Shown: piece by piece, positions 29,017-37,615 of the stretch
Layout of the letters: each line of letters opens with the position of its first letter
Numbering within the stretch: position 1 is the stretch's first letter
NCBI RefSeq assembly: GCF_011947285.1
Contig: NZ_JAAOZT010000006.1
Location: forward strand, 530,722 to 594,721
Origin: Glaciimonas immobilis
GTDB lineage: Bacteria > Pseudomonadota > Gammaproteobacteria > Burkholderiales > Burkholderiaceae_D
Direction: 5' to 3'
DNA: 64,000 nucleotides
Notes under the pieces: model-generated
Told to the model about the DNA's origin: nothing
The model's input: only the letters and a program-made list of their open reading frames with translations
Database searches by the model: none
Translations under genes and position numbers: made by a program

Positions 29017-29652
29017 TTAATCCGATTCTAACCCGCAACACGCCGTCTTCCCGGAGTATCCCCGTTCAAACGGCTTATCATGTCTCGATATTAGCAGGGA
29101 GATAGTGTTGAGCCACCTTTCGGTAGGCGCCGGATTGGCCATCGGGGCTGGTATCAATACCACCAAACTGAGCACGATTAGCCAGCGATGCAAGACGGGT
29201 TTGGGGAAAGTGCGGGAAATCCAAATAAAGCCGATACTGACACATGCGCCCAGCAGGCACCCGCTGACGACTTCTGACATTGAATGTACATGCACGGCCA
29301 GCCGCGATATGCCCATGAATACGCCCAGAGCCATCCCCAATATGACCCCGGATATACGGGTAGCGACCGTCGATTTTTGCAATAGCAAATAAAACAGTAC
29401 GGGCATGACGGCAGTCGTACGCATCGCGTGGCCGCTGAAACCGGTGAAATCGAGCGTTGGAATACCTATGCCCCAGCCGATGAAAGCGATTTTGCTAAGG
29501 GTAACAAGCGCCAGTCCGAGCGCGAGCAAGAAACACCACCAGAGCGCCATACGCCATGCGCGTGCACATGCCAGCCATGCGGCACATGCTGCTGCAAGCG
29601 GTAACATTACCGTGGTATCGGCAAGTTGGGTGATACTTATCCATGGGAGCAT
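29017..29652 (-). CDS. PAP2-family membrane phosphatase
   Basis: A 211-residue membrane protein with about five to six helices and the PAP2 motifs K-x6-like KIAFIGWGIG, then FSGHAMRT (PSGH equivalent) and SRLAVHVHSMSEVVSG (SR-x5-H). In EPS loci such enzymes can dephosphorylate undecaprenyl pyrophosphate, recycling the lipid carrier. It is convergent with the glycosyltransferase block and lies downstream of the phosphomannomutase relic on the same strand. Confidence 0.8.
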   Translation of the reverse strand: MLPWISITQLADTTVMLPLAAACAAWLACARAWRMALWWCFLLALGLALVTLSKIAFIGWGIGIPTLDFTGFSGHAMRTTAVMPVLFYLLLQKSTVATRISGVILGMALGVFMGISRLAVHVHSMSEVVSGCLLGACVSIGFIWISRTFPKPVLHRWLIVLSLVVLIPAPMANPAPTERWLNTISLLISRHDKPFERGYSGKTACCGLESD

Positions 29653-29888
29653 ACGTTCAGGCGGGCTTTGATTTCCGCGATCAGGTCAGAAACATTTACG
29701 CATTGATGAATCATTTGAAGCTGCCTCATCCGGTAGCTGAGTATACCGTTTTAATGGAACCCGATCTTCTGCTGCTGAAAACAAACTGAGAGGCGAGGTT
29801 CTGAAAAGTCAGGAGAGGGAAATTGAAAGGGTCGCCACTGTGCAGCGTTGCTTGCGACCGAGGTGGCAACAAAGTTTGAAAATACGGT

Positions 29889-29910
29889 CCCGCACATCTT
29901 CCTGTGCGGG
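29889..29910 (-). terminator. Hairpin, possible old terminator
   Basis: CCCGCACA and TGTGCGGG form an 8-bp perfect stem with a 6-base loop. On the minus strand it follows the phosphomannomutase relic and is trailed by a weak T-rich stretch. Confidence 0.4.
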
Positions 29911-29917
29911 CGCTGTA

Positions 29918-30505
29918 CTAATAGGGCAGGATTGCATGCGACCGGGCTTCCAAAATCAAGCGCTTGAGTTCGTTCTGGATGCGCATTACTCCCTCAGCAG
30001 TTTCTGCCTCGAACCGTATCACGGTTACCGGTGTCGTATTCGAGGCTACTGCCAGTCCGAAGCCGTCCGGGTATTCGACGCGCAAGCCATCGATGGCGAT
30101 CAATTCGACGGCACCGGGGAAGACCGCTCTGCCCAGCAGGTCGGAGATGAGTGCGAAATTTTCGCCTTCGGCAAGTGCAATATGCAATTCCGGTGTGCTG
30201 ACCGATTGCGGCGATAGGTTCAGCGTTGCTGACGGGTCGTCAGTGGCGCTTAGTAGTACCAGCGGTCGCGTGCCGGCGTACATGCCGTCGTCAAAACCAT
30301 ACCAGCGATCTTTGAAGAAAATATGCCCGCTCATTTTTTCGCCTAGCGGTGCCCGGATCGCGCGCATTTGTGCCTTGACCAGCGAATGCCCGGTCTGGCA
30401 CATCATCGGCTTGCCGCCACGTTCGGCAATCCACGGCGCCGGGCGGCAGGTACATTTTCGTCGTATAAATGTTGGCGTTGGGGTGACGTGACAATAAGTC
30501 GATGC
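29918..30505 (-). pseudogene. Phosphomannomutase/phosphoglucomutase (manB/algC-like) relic
   Basis: The readable part is the C-terminal half of a phosphohexomutase: TGHSLVKAQMR, MSGHIFFKDRWYGFDDG, TPELHIALAEGE, IDGLRVEYPDGFGLAVASNTTP and V-x-R-F-E-A-E-T. Upstream of TGHS the conserved RPAPWIAERGGKPMMC is in frame, but the piece before it (DLLSRHPNANI) lies in another frame, so there is at least one frameshift near 30455. About 250 N-terminal residues, including the phosphoserine loop, are missing. It follows manC, where a functional enzyme would supply mannose-1-phosphate; that activity must now come from elsewhere. Confidence 0.85.
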
Positions 30506-30706
30506 TTCACACCCGATGGTCAGAGTTTATGCGTTCGCTGCCGACAGTAACGCCGCCGCTGTATCGATTTCAAGCGCAGCTACACTGTGGGCGGCAGGTA
30601 TGGCGGCCAACTTAAGCGGTAAACCCTGCAGCAAGCGACGAAATTCCTCGCCTACTTGTGGGTGCTTCAATGATTTTTAGTCTGCTGGTTCAGCGCATTT
30701 TTAGTT
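30506..30706 (-). other. Decayed coding-like stretch behind manC
   Basis: On the minus strand a short frame with biased amino-acid use (EEFRRLLQGLPLKLAAIPA onward, about 48 residues) runs to a TAA. It is preceded in another frame by a 17-codon ORF whose ATG lies inside the end of manC. This looks like a small gene broken by a frameshift; I do not recognise it. Confidence 0.35.
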
Positions 30707-32125
30707 TCAGGTACGACCATATCTATCCTCCAGGCGCACGATATCGTCTTCTCCTAAATAGGTGCCGGATTGTATTTCGATGAGTTCAAGTGGGATTTTT
30801 CCGGGATTTTCCAGAGAGTGGACAACGCCGACCGGAATATACGTGGATTGATTTTCTGTCAGCAAATAAACTTGTTCGCCGTTGGTAATCCTGGCAGTGC
30901 CAGTGGCTACTACCCAGTGCTCAGCGCGGTGATGATGCATTTGCAGCGAGAGCTTGGCACCTGGTTTGACGGTAATGCGCTTGACCTGAAAGCGTGGGCC
31001 CTTGCCGATGGAGTCGTACGAACCCCATGGTCGGGCTACTTCGCGGTGCTGCAAAACCTCGGGGCGTTGGGTGGTGCTTAGCTTTTCAACCAGCTGCTTG
31101 ATGTTTTGCGCATGGTCTTTGTGCATGACCAGGACGGCGTCGGCAGTTTCTACAATCACGATGTCGCGCAAACCGATGGCGCTGACCAGGCGGGTAGTAC
31201 CATGCACCAGACAATTATCGCAATCTTGCAGGATCACGTCGCCATGGGTGGCATTGTTATCGGCGTTTTTCGCCGCAGCTTCCCATACCGCTGTCCATGA
31301 ACCGATATCGCTCCAGCCAGCATCAAGTGGAACGACGCACGCATATTCGGTGCGTTCCATCACTGCATAATCAATCGCCTTATCCGGGCTGGCGATGTAG
31401 GATGCGCTGTCAAGCCGGATAAAGTCTAGGTCGTTTTTTGCCAGCGCTAGCGCATTCTGGCAAGCGGCGACGATCTCTGGATGAAAGCGCGAGAGTTCTT
31501 CCAGGTAGCGGCTGGCGCGGAATACAAACATACCGCTATTCCAGAAATAATTGCCGCTGGCGAGATATTTTTCGGCGGTAGCACGGTCCGGTTTTTCGAC
31601 GAATTCCAGGACCGGCTGGGCTTGGCCGGCAGAGGCGGTGCCGGCGCGAATATAACCGTAACCGGTTTCAGGCCCCAGCGGGCTAATGCCGAAGGTGACC
31701 AGCTTGCCTTCTTCGGCGGCCTGCTTCGCTATATTTACCGCGGCGCTGAACGTGGCCTGATTTTTGATCACATGGTCGGACGGCAAGACCATTAAAATAG
31801 GATCATCGCCGTGGGCCATTGCTTGCAGCGCTGCCACCGCAATGGCGGGGGCCGTATTGCGGCGCATCGGTTCAAGCAGGATGTTGGCGTCAGTTATGCC
31901 GATTTCCCGTAGTTGTTCGGCGGCAATGAAGCGCGAAGATTCGTTGCATACCAGTAGCGGGGCGCCCATCCCGTCAATTTTTCTCAGTCGCTGCATGGTT
32001 TGCTGTAGCAGCGTTTCTTCCCCCAGCAGTGGCAGAAATTGTTTCGGATAGGTGTCGCGCGACAAGGGCCACAAACGCGTGCCAGAGCCGCCGCATAGTA
32101 CGACGGGTATAAGAGGAAGACTCAT
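30707..32125 (-). CDS. manC: Mannose-1-phosphate guanylyltransferase / mannose-6-phosphate isomerase
   Basis: A bifunctional enzyme of 472 residues supplying GDP-mannose for Gmd/Fcl and mannosyltransferases. The N-terminal nucleotidyltransferase has the GMP signature VVLCGGSGTRLWPLSR and YPKQFLPL plus FWNSGMFVFRAS. The C-terminal type II isomerase cupin has RPWGSYDSIGKG, KPGAKLSLQMHHHRAEHW and the metal-binding region YIPVGVVHSLENPGK. It lies 194 bp behind the priming transferase gene and is probably cotranscribed with it. A phosphomannomutase relic follows. Confidence 0.95.
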   Translation of the reverse strand: MSLPLIPVVLCGGSGTRLWPLSRDTYPKQFLPLLGEETLLQQTMQRLRKIDGMGAPLLVCNESSRFIAAEQLREIGITDANILLEPMRRNTAPAIAVAALQAMAHGDDPILMVLPSDHVIKNQATFSAAVNIAKQAAEEGKLVTFGISPLGPETGYGYIRAGTASAGQAQPVLEFVEKPDRATAEKYLASGNYFWNSGMFVFRASRYLEELSRFHPEIVAACQNALALAKNDLDFIRLDSASYIASPDKAIDYAVMERTEYACVVPLDAGWSDIGSWTAVWEAAAKNADNNATHGDVILQDCDNCLVHGTTRLVSAIGLRDIVIVETADAVLVMHKDHAQNIKQLVEKLSTTQRPEVLQHREVARPWGSYDSIGKGPRFQVKRITVKPGAKLSLQMHHHRAEHWVVATGTARITNGEQVYLLTENQSTYIPVGVVHSLENPGKIPLELIEIQSGTYLGEDDIVRLEDRYGRT

Positions 32126-32319
32126 GGGATTCGATTCGAAAAAGAGTAAAGAATTCTGTTAATGCTATTTTTGCTTCATCAGGTCAGCCTGGAAGGTCGT
32201 AAGGGGTCCCTGTTTATATCGGTGCAGTGAGCGTTACGGCGACCACACGGTAGCGTTAAACGCGTTTTTAATTGTTAAACGATGTTTCGTGCGCGACAGG
32301 CCCCGAAGGGGCGGGACTA

Positions 32320-33735
32320 TTAATAAGCGTTACTACCCGTCCATCCCTTGAAGGCGGTCCAGATCACGATCCGTAAATCCATCAGCAGCGACCAGTTGTG
32401 GATATAGTGCATGTCGAACTCTACCCGCTTTTCCATCTTGTCCAAGGTATCGGTTTCGCCGCGCAGACCATGAATTTGCGCCCAACCGGTAATGCCGGGC
32501 CGGACCCGATGGCGCGCCATGTAGAGTTCCAGAATTTCTTCATATTTGACATTGTGTTGCAGCGCGTGCGGTCGTGGGCCAACCACCGACATATCGCCTA
32601 ACAATACGTTGATGAACTGGGGAAGTTCGTCCAGGCTGGTGCGTCTTAAAAATTGTCCAAACGGCGTGATGCGTACGTCATTCTGTGTGGCCTGGCAAAG
32701 TTCCCCGGTTTCCTTGTGCATCGTCATCGAGCGGAATTTGTAGACCATGAATTTCTTGCCGTTAAAACCTAACCGTGCCTGCTTAAAAAATATCGGGCCG
32801 GATGAAGAACATTTGATTCCTACTGCAATCACAGCAAATACAGGCAGCAACAGGGTCAGCACTACCGTCGCAAAGACTTTATCGAAAAGATGTTTGATTA
32901 CGCCGCGCATGCCATGCGAAACCGGACGATTCAATTCCACCGTGGCAAGGCCGAGGAAGTCGACCATCTGATGGTTGACCATCTGGAATCCCAGCATATC
33001 GGGAACCCAGCGCACGTCCACTAAAGCATTACGCAGCAGGTATTGCAGTTCGAGCAGTTGCGCCGATGCACTGATCGGCAAGGTTATCCAGATTTCGTGG
33101 ATATCGTTTTCTTGCAGATAATCGTTGATTGCATCCAGGCTTTTGATGCATGTAGGCGAGTTCGCGTCGAGATCTATGCTTGCCTGGTCTGCTGGGTCGG
33201 CATAGATGGCGGTCACGTCATAGCCATAGCCATGGTGTTGCAGCGCGCGCTTATGCATTTCCTGACCGGTGCGGCCGTAACCTACGATCATGATCCGTTT
33301 GCTATTCAAACCCCGCCTGCGGATGATGCTGAGTACGCCGTGGGTAAATATCTTGTACAGCGATAAAAACACGAAACCGGTCACGTACCAGTAAAGCAGC
33401 CACAGTCGCGATAATTCACTGGCCCGGTGAACGAAAAAAGTCAACAGCAGACCCGCCAGCAAGATCATTGCCCAAGAGGTGGCGAAGCGCACAAACATCT
33501 GCGGCATGAGGCGCCCGCGGGTGCTGATTCCTTTTTGAGGAAATCCAAATAACACCATAGCGCAGCTGAGGTAAAGTAAGACGAGATGCACCGGTGGAAT
33601 CGGACCGAAAGCGCTGCCGTAGCGCAAATAATTGGCTAGCAATGCCGCGCCCGCCAGGACTACCACGTCGATTAAACGCCGTAATAGTTCCAGTTCAAAG
33701 GCTTGCTTGAAAATAAGGCCGCTTGAAGTTGGCAT
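32320..33735 (-). CDS. Undecaprenyl-phosphate glucose/hexose-1-phosphate transferase (WcaJ-like, EPS priming enzyme)
   Basis: A 471-residue polyisoprenyl-phosphate hexose-1-phosphate transferase that starts repeat-unit assembly on undecaprenyl phosphate in the inner membrane. It has four N-terminal membrane helices, a CoA-binding-like Rossmann region (RIMIVGYGRTGQEMHKRA) and a fifth helix before the catalytic bacterial sugar transferase domain. That domain reads GPIFFKQARLGFNGKKF, YKFRSM, RRTSLDELPQFINVLLGD and MSVVGPRPH. This is the WcaJ/EpsB-type architecture. Copy 3 of the palindromic element lies about 190 bp upstream. Confidence 0.93.
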   Translation of the reverse strand: MPTSSGLIFKQAFELELLRRLIDVVVLAGAALLANYLRYGSAFGPIPPVHLVLLYLSCAMVLFGFPQKGISTRGRLMPQMFVRFATSWAMILLAGLLLTFFVHRASELSRLWLLYWYVTGFVFLSLYKIFTHGVLSIIRRRGLNSKRIMIVGYGRTGQEMHKRALQHHGYGYDVTAIYADPADQASIDLDANSPTCIKSLDAINDYLQENDIHEIWITLPISASAQLLELQYLLRNALVDVRWVPDMLGFQMVNHQMVDFLGLATVELNRPVSHGMRGVIKHLFDKVFATVVLTLLLPVFAVIAVGIKCSSSGPIFFKQARLGFNGKKFMVYKFRSMTMHKETGELCQATQNDVRITPFGQFLRRTSLDELPQFINVLLGDMSVVGPRPHALQHNVKYEEILELYMARHRVRPGITGWAQIHGLRGETDTLDKMEKRVEFDMHYIHNWSLLMDLRIVIWTAFKGWTGSNAY

Positions 33736-34257
33736 ATGATGTTAAGTCCCTCTTGGTGACGGTTGCCGGGTCGTTGTGCAGCAAATGTTCGTAATTGGTC
33801 GGGTGACGTTTCTGTTTACACCATCCCGAATTACTGCTTTGTCGATGTGCTTTTGACGGCACTCAGGGGGAAATATGATGGGATACTTTTCGTGACAGCT
33901 TGTAGCAAGTTTGAGGCGTTCAAAGTGTCAGCAACTCTACGAATTCTTACGATTGCTGACATTTACATAAGAAATGATGATTTTTGGACGCGGGGTGTTG
34001 GGAGGTACGGTTATTGACACAATTGTTGCATGCGAACCGTTAATGCAAGTGCTCCCCGGATGGGGATGGAAGGCGGATCGTGCCAGAGTGGGAAGCCAGG
34101 GAGGAAGTGGCGATGCCGGGGATTGAGTAGCGGAATAGGAAGGCGGCCTTGTCTTTTTCCAGGCAAGGCCAGTGGTGGTTAGCAGCCAGATTTCAAGCCA
34201 GCACTGTTTAAGCAGAATGGCGCCGAGGGGGCGGTGCAGCGGTGGTAGTCGGCGCTA
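33736..34257 (-). other. Control region between the priming transferase and the response regulator
   Basis: 522 bp without a gene. It holds copy 3 of the palindromic element at 33926-33961 and an AAGAGGGAC Shine-Dalgarno-like site before the 33735 start. The part 34060-34257 is GC-rich with no ORF I trust. Confidence 0.5.
33926..33961 (-). promoter_or_regulatory. EPS-locus palindromic element, copy 3
   Basis: TGTCAGCAA and TTGCTGACA are perfect 9-bp arms around the same 24-bp core spacing (counted between the 6-bp half-sites). Read on the minus strand, i.e. towards the priming transferase gene, the spacer carries GTAA and GTAG at the positions of the two GTAG boxes in copies 1 and 2. The orientation relative to the controlled gene is thus the same in all three copies. 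Confidence 0.6.
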
Positions 34258-34989
34258 CTATTCTCGGGTAATGGGATCGGCAAAAATATAGCCCACCGAG
34301 TGGGCTACCTTGATCGGCTGGGAGGATCCGTAGGACTTGGCAATTTTTCTTCGCAGCCGGCTGATCACTGCCTCCAGTCTGCGTTCATCGTAGGCCAGCG
34401 GATCTTGCTTGAGTGCGGTTGAGATGATTGCACGCCGGCTGACGGGGCGGCCGTCACCTTCGGCCAGGATATCGACCAACAGGGTTTCGAGATGGGTAAG
34501 CGTGATTTCAGCACCTGATGGAGCGATCAGTTTCCATTCGGTTCGGACAAACCTCCATGGCGTGCTGCCTTGCACTTCTACATTCAGATTCAAGCGGCGA
34601 TACAGGCTATCGATGGAAGCGCTAATTTCCCGTGGATTGGCCGGTTTGGTGATGAACATATCGGCGCCGCTCTCGAGTCCGTCGACACGCGCCTGCAAAT
34701 CACTATGCGAGGTCAGCATGATAATTCCCAACAAGCGGGTACGCTGCATGGTCCGTAGCTGCTGGGCAATCATAAATCCATTATCGCCCGAGAGCTCGAC
34801 ATCGAGTACCACGATATCTGCAGGTCTCTCCAGGAGGTCTCGGTACAGGGCAGCGCTGTCGTGCACGCCTCTGGCCTGATAACCGCGATTGAGGAGACTG
34901 AGGACTACTATTTCGCGGAAAGCATCGTCGTCCTCTACCACGACAATGCGGATTCTCTTTGACGTAGTGTTTTTAGCCTGCGTATACAT
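34258..34989 (-). CDS. Response regulator with winged-helix output (OmpR/PhoB-like)
   Basis: A 243-residue protein: receiver domain at about residues 13-125 (RIVVVEDDDAF acidic pair, IVVLDVELSG phospho-acceptor Asp, MLTSHSD, FITKPANPRE with the conserved Lys-Pro) followed by a C-terminal winged-helix DNA-binding domain (LTHLETLLVDILAEGDGRPVS; DERRLEAVISRLRRKI; VGYIFAD). No partner histidine kinase is encoded nearby. OmpR-type regulators bind direct repeats spaced about one helical turn, which fits the two GTAR boxes in the neighbouring palindromic element; that link is inference. The frame extends to 35079, but ATG 34989 gives the normal N-terminus. Confidence 0.85.
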   Translation of the reverse strand: MYTQAKNTTSKRIRIVVVEDDDAFREIVVLSLLNRGYQARGVHDSAALYRDLLERPADIVVLDVELSGDNGFMIAQQLRTMQRTRLLGIIMLTSHSDLQARVDGLESGADMFITKPANPREISASIDSLYRRLNLNVEVQGSTPWRFVRTEWKLIAPSGAEITLTHLETLLVDILAEGDGRPVSRRAIISTALKQDPLAYDERRLEAVISRLRRKIAKSYGSSQPIKVAHSVGYIFADPITRE

Positions 34990-35316
34990 TTGAAGCCATC
35001 CAATTATGTGCGCTGTGAAAGTCTTACGGTATTTCGGATGCCAATATCCGTCAATATCGAATTTCGTCAAACATGACATTATTGCATAATAGGAAGTGTG
35101 TTTTATGCACAGTTTTCTATGAACTTAGTAATATTTAGTAAACGCTACATCAGCCTTCCTCGCTAGCGTCGGCTAGTGGATGTGACGAGATTGCCCTCCA
35201 CAAGCGGTCCTGCTTCCGCGGCAAGAGTGTTTAGGCGGTGTGCGAGTGACCTGTGATTGTGCATCATTCGGGGCGGGGTTGCGGGTCTGTGCAACACCCG
35301 ACCTGCCATGCGTACT
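34990..35316. other. Gene-free stretch between two receiver genes
   Basis: 327 bp. Upstream of the 34989 start it contains AT-rich sequence (about 35081-35150) that could hold its promoter; nothing else is supported. Confidence 0.4.
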
Positions 35317-35742
35317 TTATTGCTTTATCCATTTTTCGCTTTTATTCTTTATTAGGTTACGCGGGGTAACGGGCGATAAATTCTTTTTCCGAATATACGC
35401 AACGTTGGGCGTTAATCCGCCACGGTTTTTAATAACGGGCTCTTTTAGTCCGGAGTTAACCACCATTGGTACATCGTGATAAATGGGATCGAGTCGTAAA
35501 ATATTCATTGTCCTGAAATTATCGAGTCCGTACATATCAAGGTCGGCGATGATGATGTCATGGCTCTCATCATAAGCAGCATGGATGAGTTCTTGACGGC
35601 CATCGTCGGCAATGATGAAGCGCACTTCCATTAAATCTGCCAGCGCATTCAACAGAGAACAACCAGCAAGGGGTTGTCTTCCCCCTATCACTACGGTACA
35701 AGGCGACGTTGTGGACGCTTCAGTATTAATGATCTTCACCAT
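35317..35742 (-). CDS. Degenerate receiver-domain protein
   Basis: A 141-residue protein whose fold pattern follows a CheY-like receiver: VVIGGRQPLAGCSLLNAL (strand 1/helix 1), FIIADDGRQELIHAA, then DIIIADLDMYGLDNF with the phospho-acceptor position kept as Asp. The acidic pair after strand 1 is missing, and the conserved Lys-Pro near the end is replaced (AYIRKKNLSPVTP). It is therefore probably an inactive or atypical receiver. No output domain follows. No good Shine-Dalgarno precedes 35742. Confidence 0.5.
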   Translation of the reverse strand: MVKIINTEASTTSPCTVVIGGRQPLAGCSLLNALADLMEVRFIIADDGRQELIHAAYDESHDIIIADLDMYGLDNFRTMNILRLDPIYHDVPMVVNSGLKEPVIKNRGGLTPNVAYIRKKNLSPVTPRNLIKNKSEKWIKQ

Positions 35743-36335
35743 CTAGCGTTATGAGTCGATACCGCGAGGGTAGGGCGAATATCTTTGCTTTATTAAAAAA
35801 ACAACACTGCAAAGTAGTTTGCCAAAAATTTATTTAACATAATTGACAAATTTAATAAATTTGATAAAATCGGCAATTGTAAAAATTTGTTTAAATAACA
35901 ATTTTACTATTGTATATTAATTAAGTAAAAAATTCATATAATAAAGTAAGCCTAAATACCGAAAGGCAGACGTGACCTGAAGGTTATGCTAAATCGAGTC
36001 ATGCGCAGGCAAGAATGCCATGGTTGATCTGCGAAAAAAAATGCGCCAGTCACATTGCCGGTTTTAAGTACATCAGCTATTTGAATGACTAGCGCTACAG
36101 TAAAGCGTTGCCGTTGAGCTTGCTTCGTGTGTATAACCCGGGTCGCCCGGGATGTTTGAATCTAAGGTGCATTCTTTAAGAAATTCGGCATTCGAATCGT
36201 TTCCAGGAAAGCAGGCCCGGAAGTGGCGAGTTGGGATAGAAATAGTGGAGTTACGGTAATGAAATCAATACATGGCGAAGGAGTAAGCGCAAGGGGAATA
36301 CTCGGCCGATGTGTCGCGCCCACCTGCACGGGTAG
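35743..36335. other. AT-rich gene-free stretch
   Basis: 593 bp between divergent receiver genes. Positions 35795-35950 are extremely AT-rich (long A/T runs), well below the base composition of the neighbours. A CCCGGG-TCG-CCCGGG hairpin lies near 36137-36151. Near 36322-36354 one frame reads RPPARVVAIGASTG, which resembles the start of a CheB methylesterase domain and may be a relic. Confidence 0.45.
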
Positions 36336-36359
36336 TTGCAATCGGCGCTTCGACGGGCC

Positions 36360-36749
36360 ATGAGGCGCCGCGGACTTCCGGTTGTAGTGGTCGAAGATAA
36401 CCAGATGAATCAGCAATTGTTAGTGTTTCAGTTAAAGCGTATTGGTTTCGAGAAAATAATTGTGCTGCAGGACGGTGAGAGCGCGCTTACATGGCTTTCT
36501 AAAAATGAATGTCTGGTGCTATTTGCCGATTGCCAGATGCCGAATATGGATGGGTATGAAATGACCAGAGAAATCAGACGAGAAGAAAAAATGACCGGTC
36601 GACATCTCCCTATTATCGCCATCACTGCAAGTGCAACGGAATCTGACAAGGCACTTTGTTTCGCATCTGGCATGGATGATTATTTACCGAAACCTACCCA
36701 AATTGCGGCCATACGCCGCATCGTTGCATGCTTGATTGCTAAAGTATGA
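36360..36749 (+). CDS. Stand-alone receiver protein (hybrid-kinase type)
   Basis: About 129 residues with a complete receiver: VVVVEDNQMNQQLL (acidic pair), LFADCQMPNMDGYEM (phospho-acceptor Asp), IIAITASATESD, GMDDYLPKP (conserved Lys). The pattern is that of receivers at the C-terminus of hybrid sensor kinases. The frame is open to a TTG at 36336 directly behind a stop codon. The next gene is an HPt protein overlapping by ATGA. The pair looks like the tail of a BvgS-type phosphorelay kinase now standing as separate genes. Confidence 0.75.
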   Translation: MRRRGLPVVVVEDNQMNQQLLVFQLKRIGFEKIIVLQDGESALTWLSKNECLVLFADCQMPNMDGYEMTREIRREEKMTGRHLPIIAITASATESDKALCFASGMDDYLPKPTQIAAIRRIVACLIAKV

Positions 36750-37189
36750 TTATCGCTGGCGTCTATCATAAAGTGCAACCCGCCATTGATATCGATATTT
36801 TGCGAGATTTTGTCGGTGCCGATGCGGAGATCCTCGTATATTTTTTAGGGCGTTTTTTTGAAACATTACGTGACGGTATGCTGGATATGCGACGCATGCA
36901 TTTGTTGCAGCAATGGCGGGATACTTCAATCCTTGCCCATAATCTCCGGACCTCGGCCCTGGCTATCGGTGCATTTCAATTTGCGGCGCTGTGTGAAGCG
37001 ATGGAAAAGTTAGCGGTGGTACCCAGCGTTAATGGAATGACCCCGGCTAACGATCCAAGAGTCTTGCTCTTCGAGCATATTGGAAGAGCTTTTGGTGATG
37101 TGGAAAAAGCGGTGAGCGCGGCGCTGCCTGGACTGGGTTCTGTTAGCGCGACCATGCCCAGATTGGCAAGGAATAGCGATGCCTTCTAA
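36746..37189 (+). CDS. HPt (histidine phosphotransfer) protein
   Basis: A 147-residue helical protein with the HPt signature at His65 in SILAHNLRTSALAIGAFQFA, followed by LCEAMEKLA. It should accept and pass a phosphoryl group between receivers, most simply from the receiver encoded just before it, with which it shares an ATGA overlap. No kinase is present in the window to feed it. The downstream ORF overlaps its end and is a receiver relic. Confidence 0.75.
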   Translation: MIIAGVYHKVQPAIDIDILRDFVGADAEILVYFLGRFFETLRDGMLDMRRMHLLQQWRDTSILAHNLRTSALAIGAFQFAALCEAMEKLAVVPSVNGMTPANDPRVLLFEHIGRAFGDVEKAVSAALPGLGSVSATMPRLARNSDAF

Positions 37190-37529
37190 AGCGCTGATCG
37201 TTACCGATAAGGCGGTCGAAGCAAGCGCTTTGCACAGCACCTTAGCTGATCAGGGCTTGGCTGTCTGGTCGAGTTGGTGTGCGCCGCAAGCGCTTAGGAT
37301 ATTTGCGGGTGAGCGTCCGGAGGCGTTACTTTTGTCGTTTTGGCACGTGCACCTGGCCGCGCAATTTATTCTTATGCTGAGTCGGAATGTAGTGATTTTT
37401 TATCGGCTACATGCCAGATATTATTACTTGGCCGTGACGATCAGTTGTTGTCGGCAAAGACCCTTTACACCGGTGGCCCATTTGATGCCTGCCTTCCCGC
37501 TCCGCCATTACCCGATGGGATGGCACTAA
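37179..37529 (+). pseudogene. Receiver-domain relic, N-terminal part
   Basis: The first about 50 residues follow a receiver (ALIVTDKAVEASALHSTLA, WCAPQALRIFAGERPEALLL), but the acidic pair is reduced to T-D and the phospho-acceptor region is replaced by LSFWHVH. After that the frame runs into unrelated sequence. The ATG overlaps the HPt stop, so this was once the third gene of the phosphorelay set. Confidence 0.5.
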
Positions 37530-37615
37530 AAATAGCAGTATAAGCGGCGATCAAAAAAAGGTTTTTTGTCATTAGCGAGCGAAGCCTTGCGCGCGCCGCT
37601 GAAATAAAATTAATT

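Noticed and set aside
32300..32312. GCCCC-GAA-GGGGC hairpin as a terminator behind the priming transferase
   Set aside because: No T-run follows on the minus strand and manC downstream probably belongs to the same transcript.
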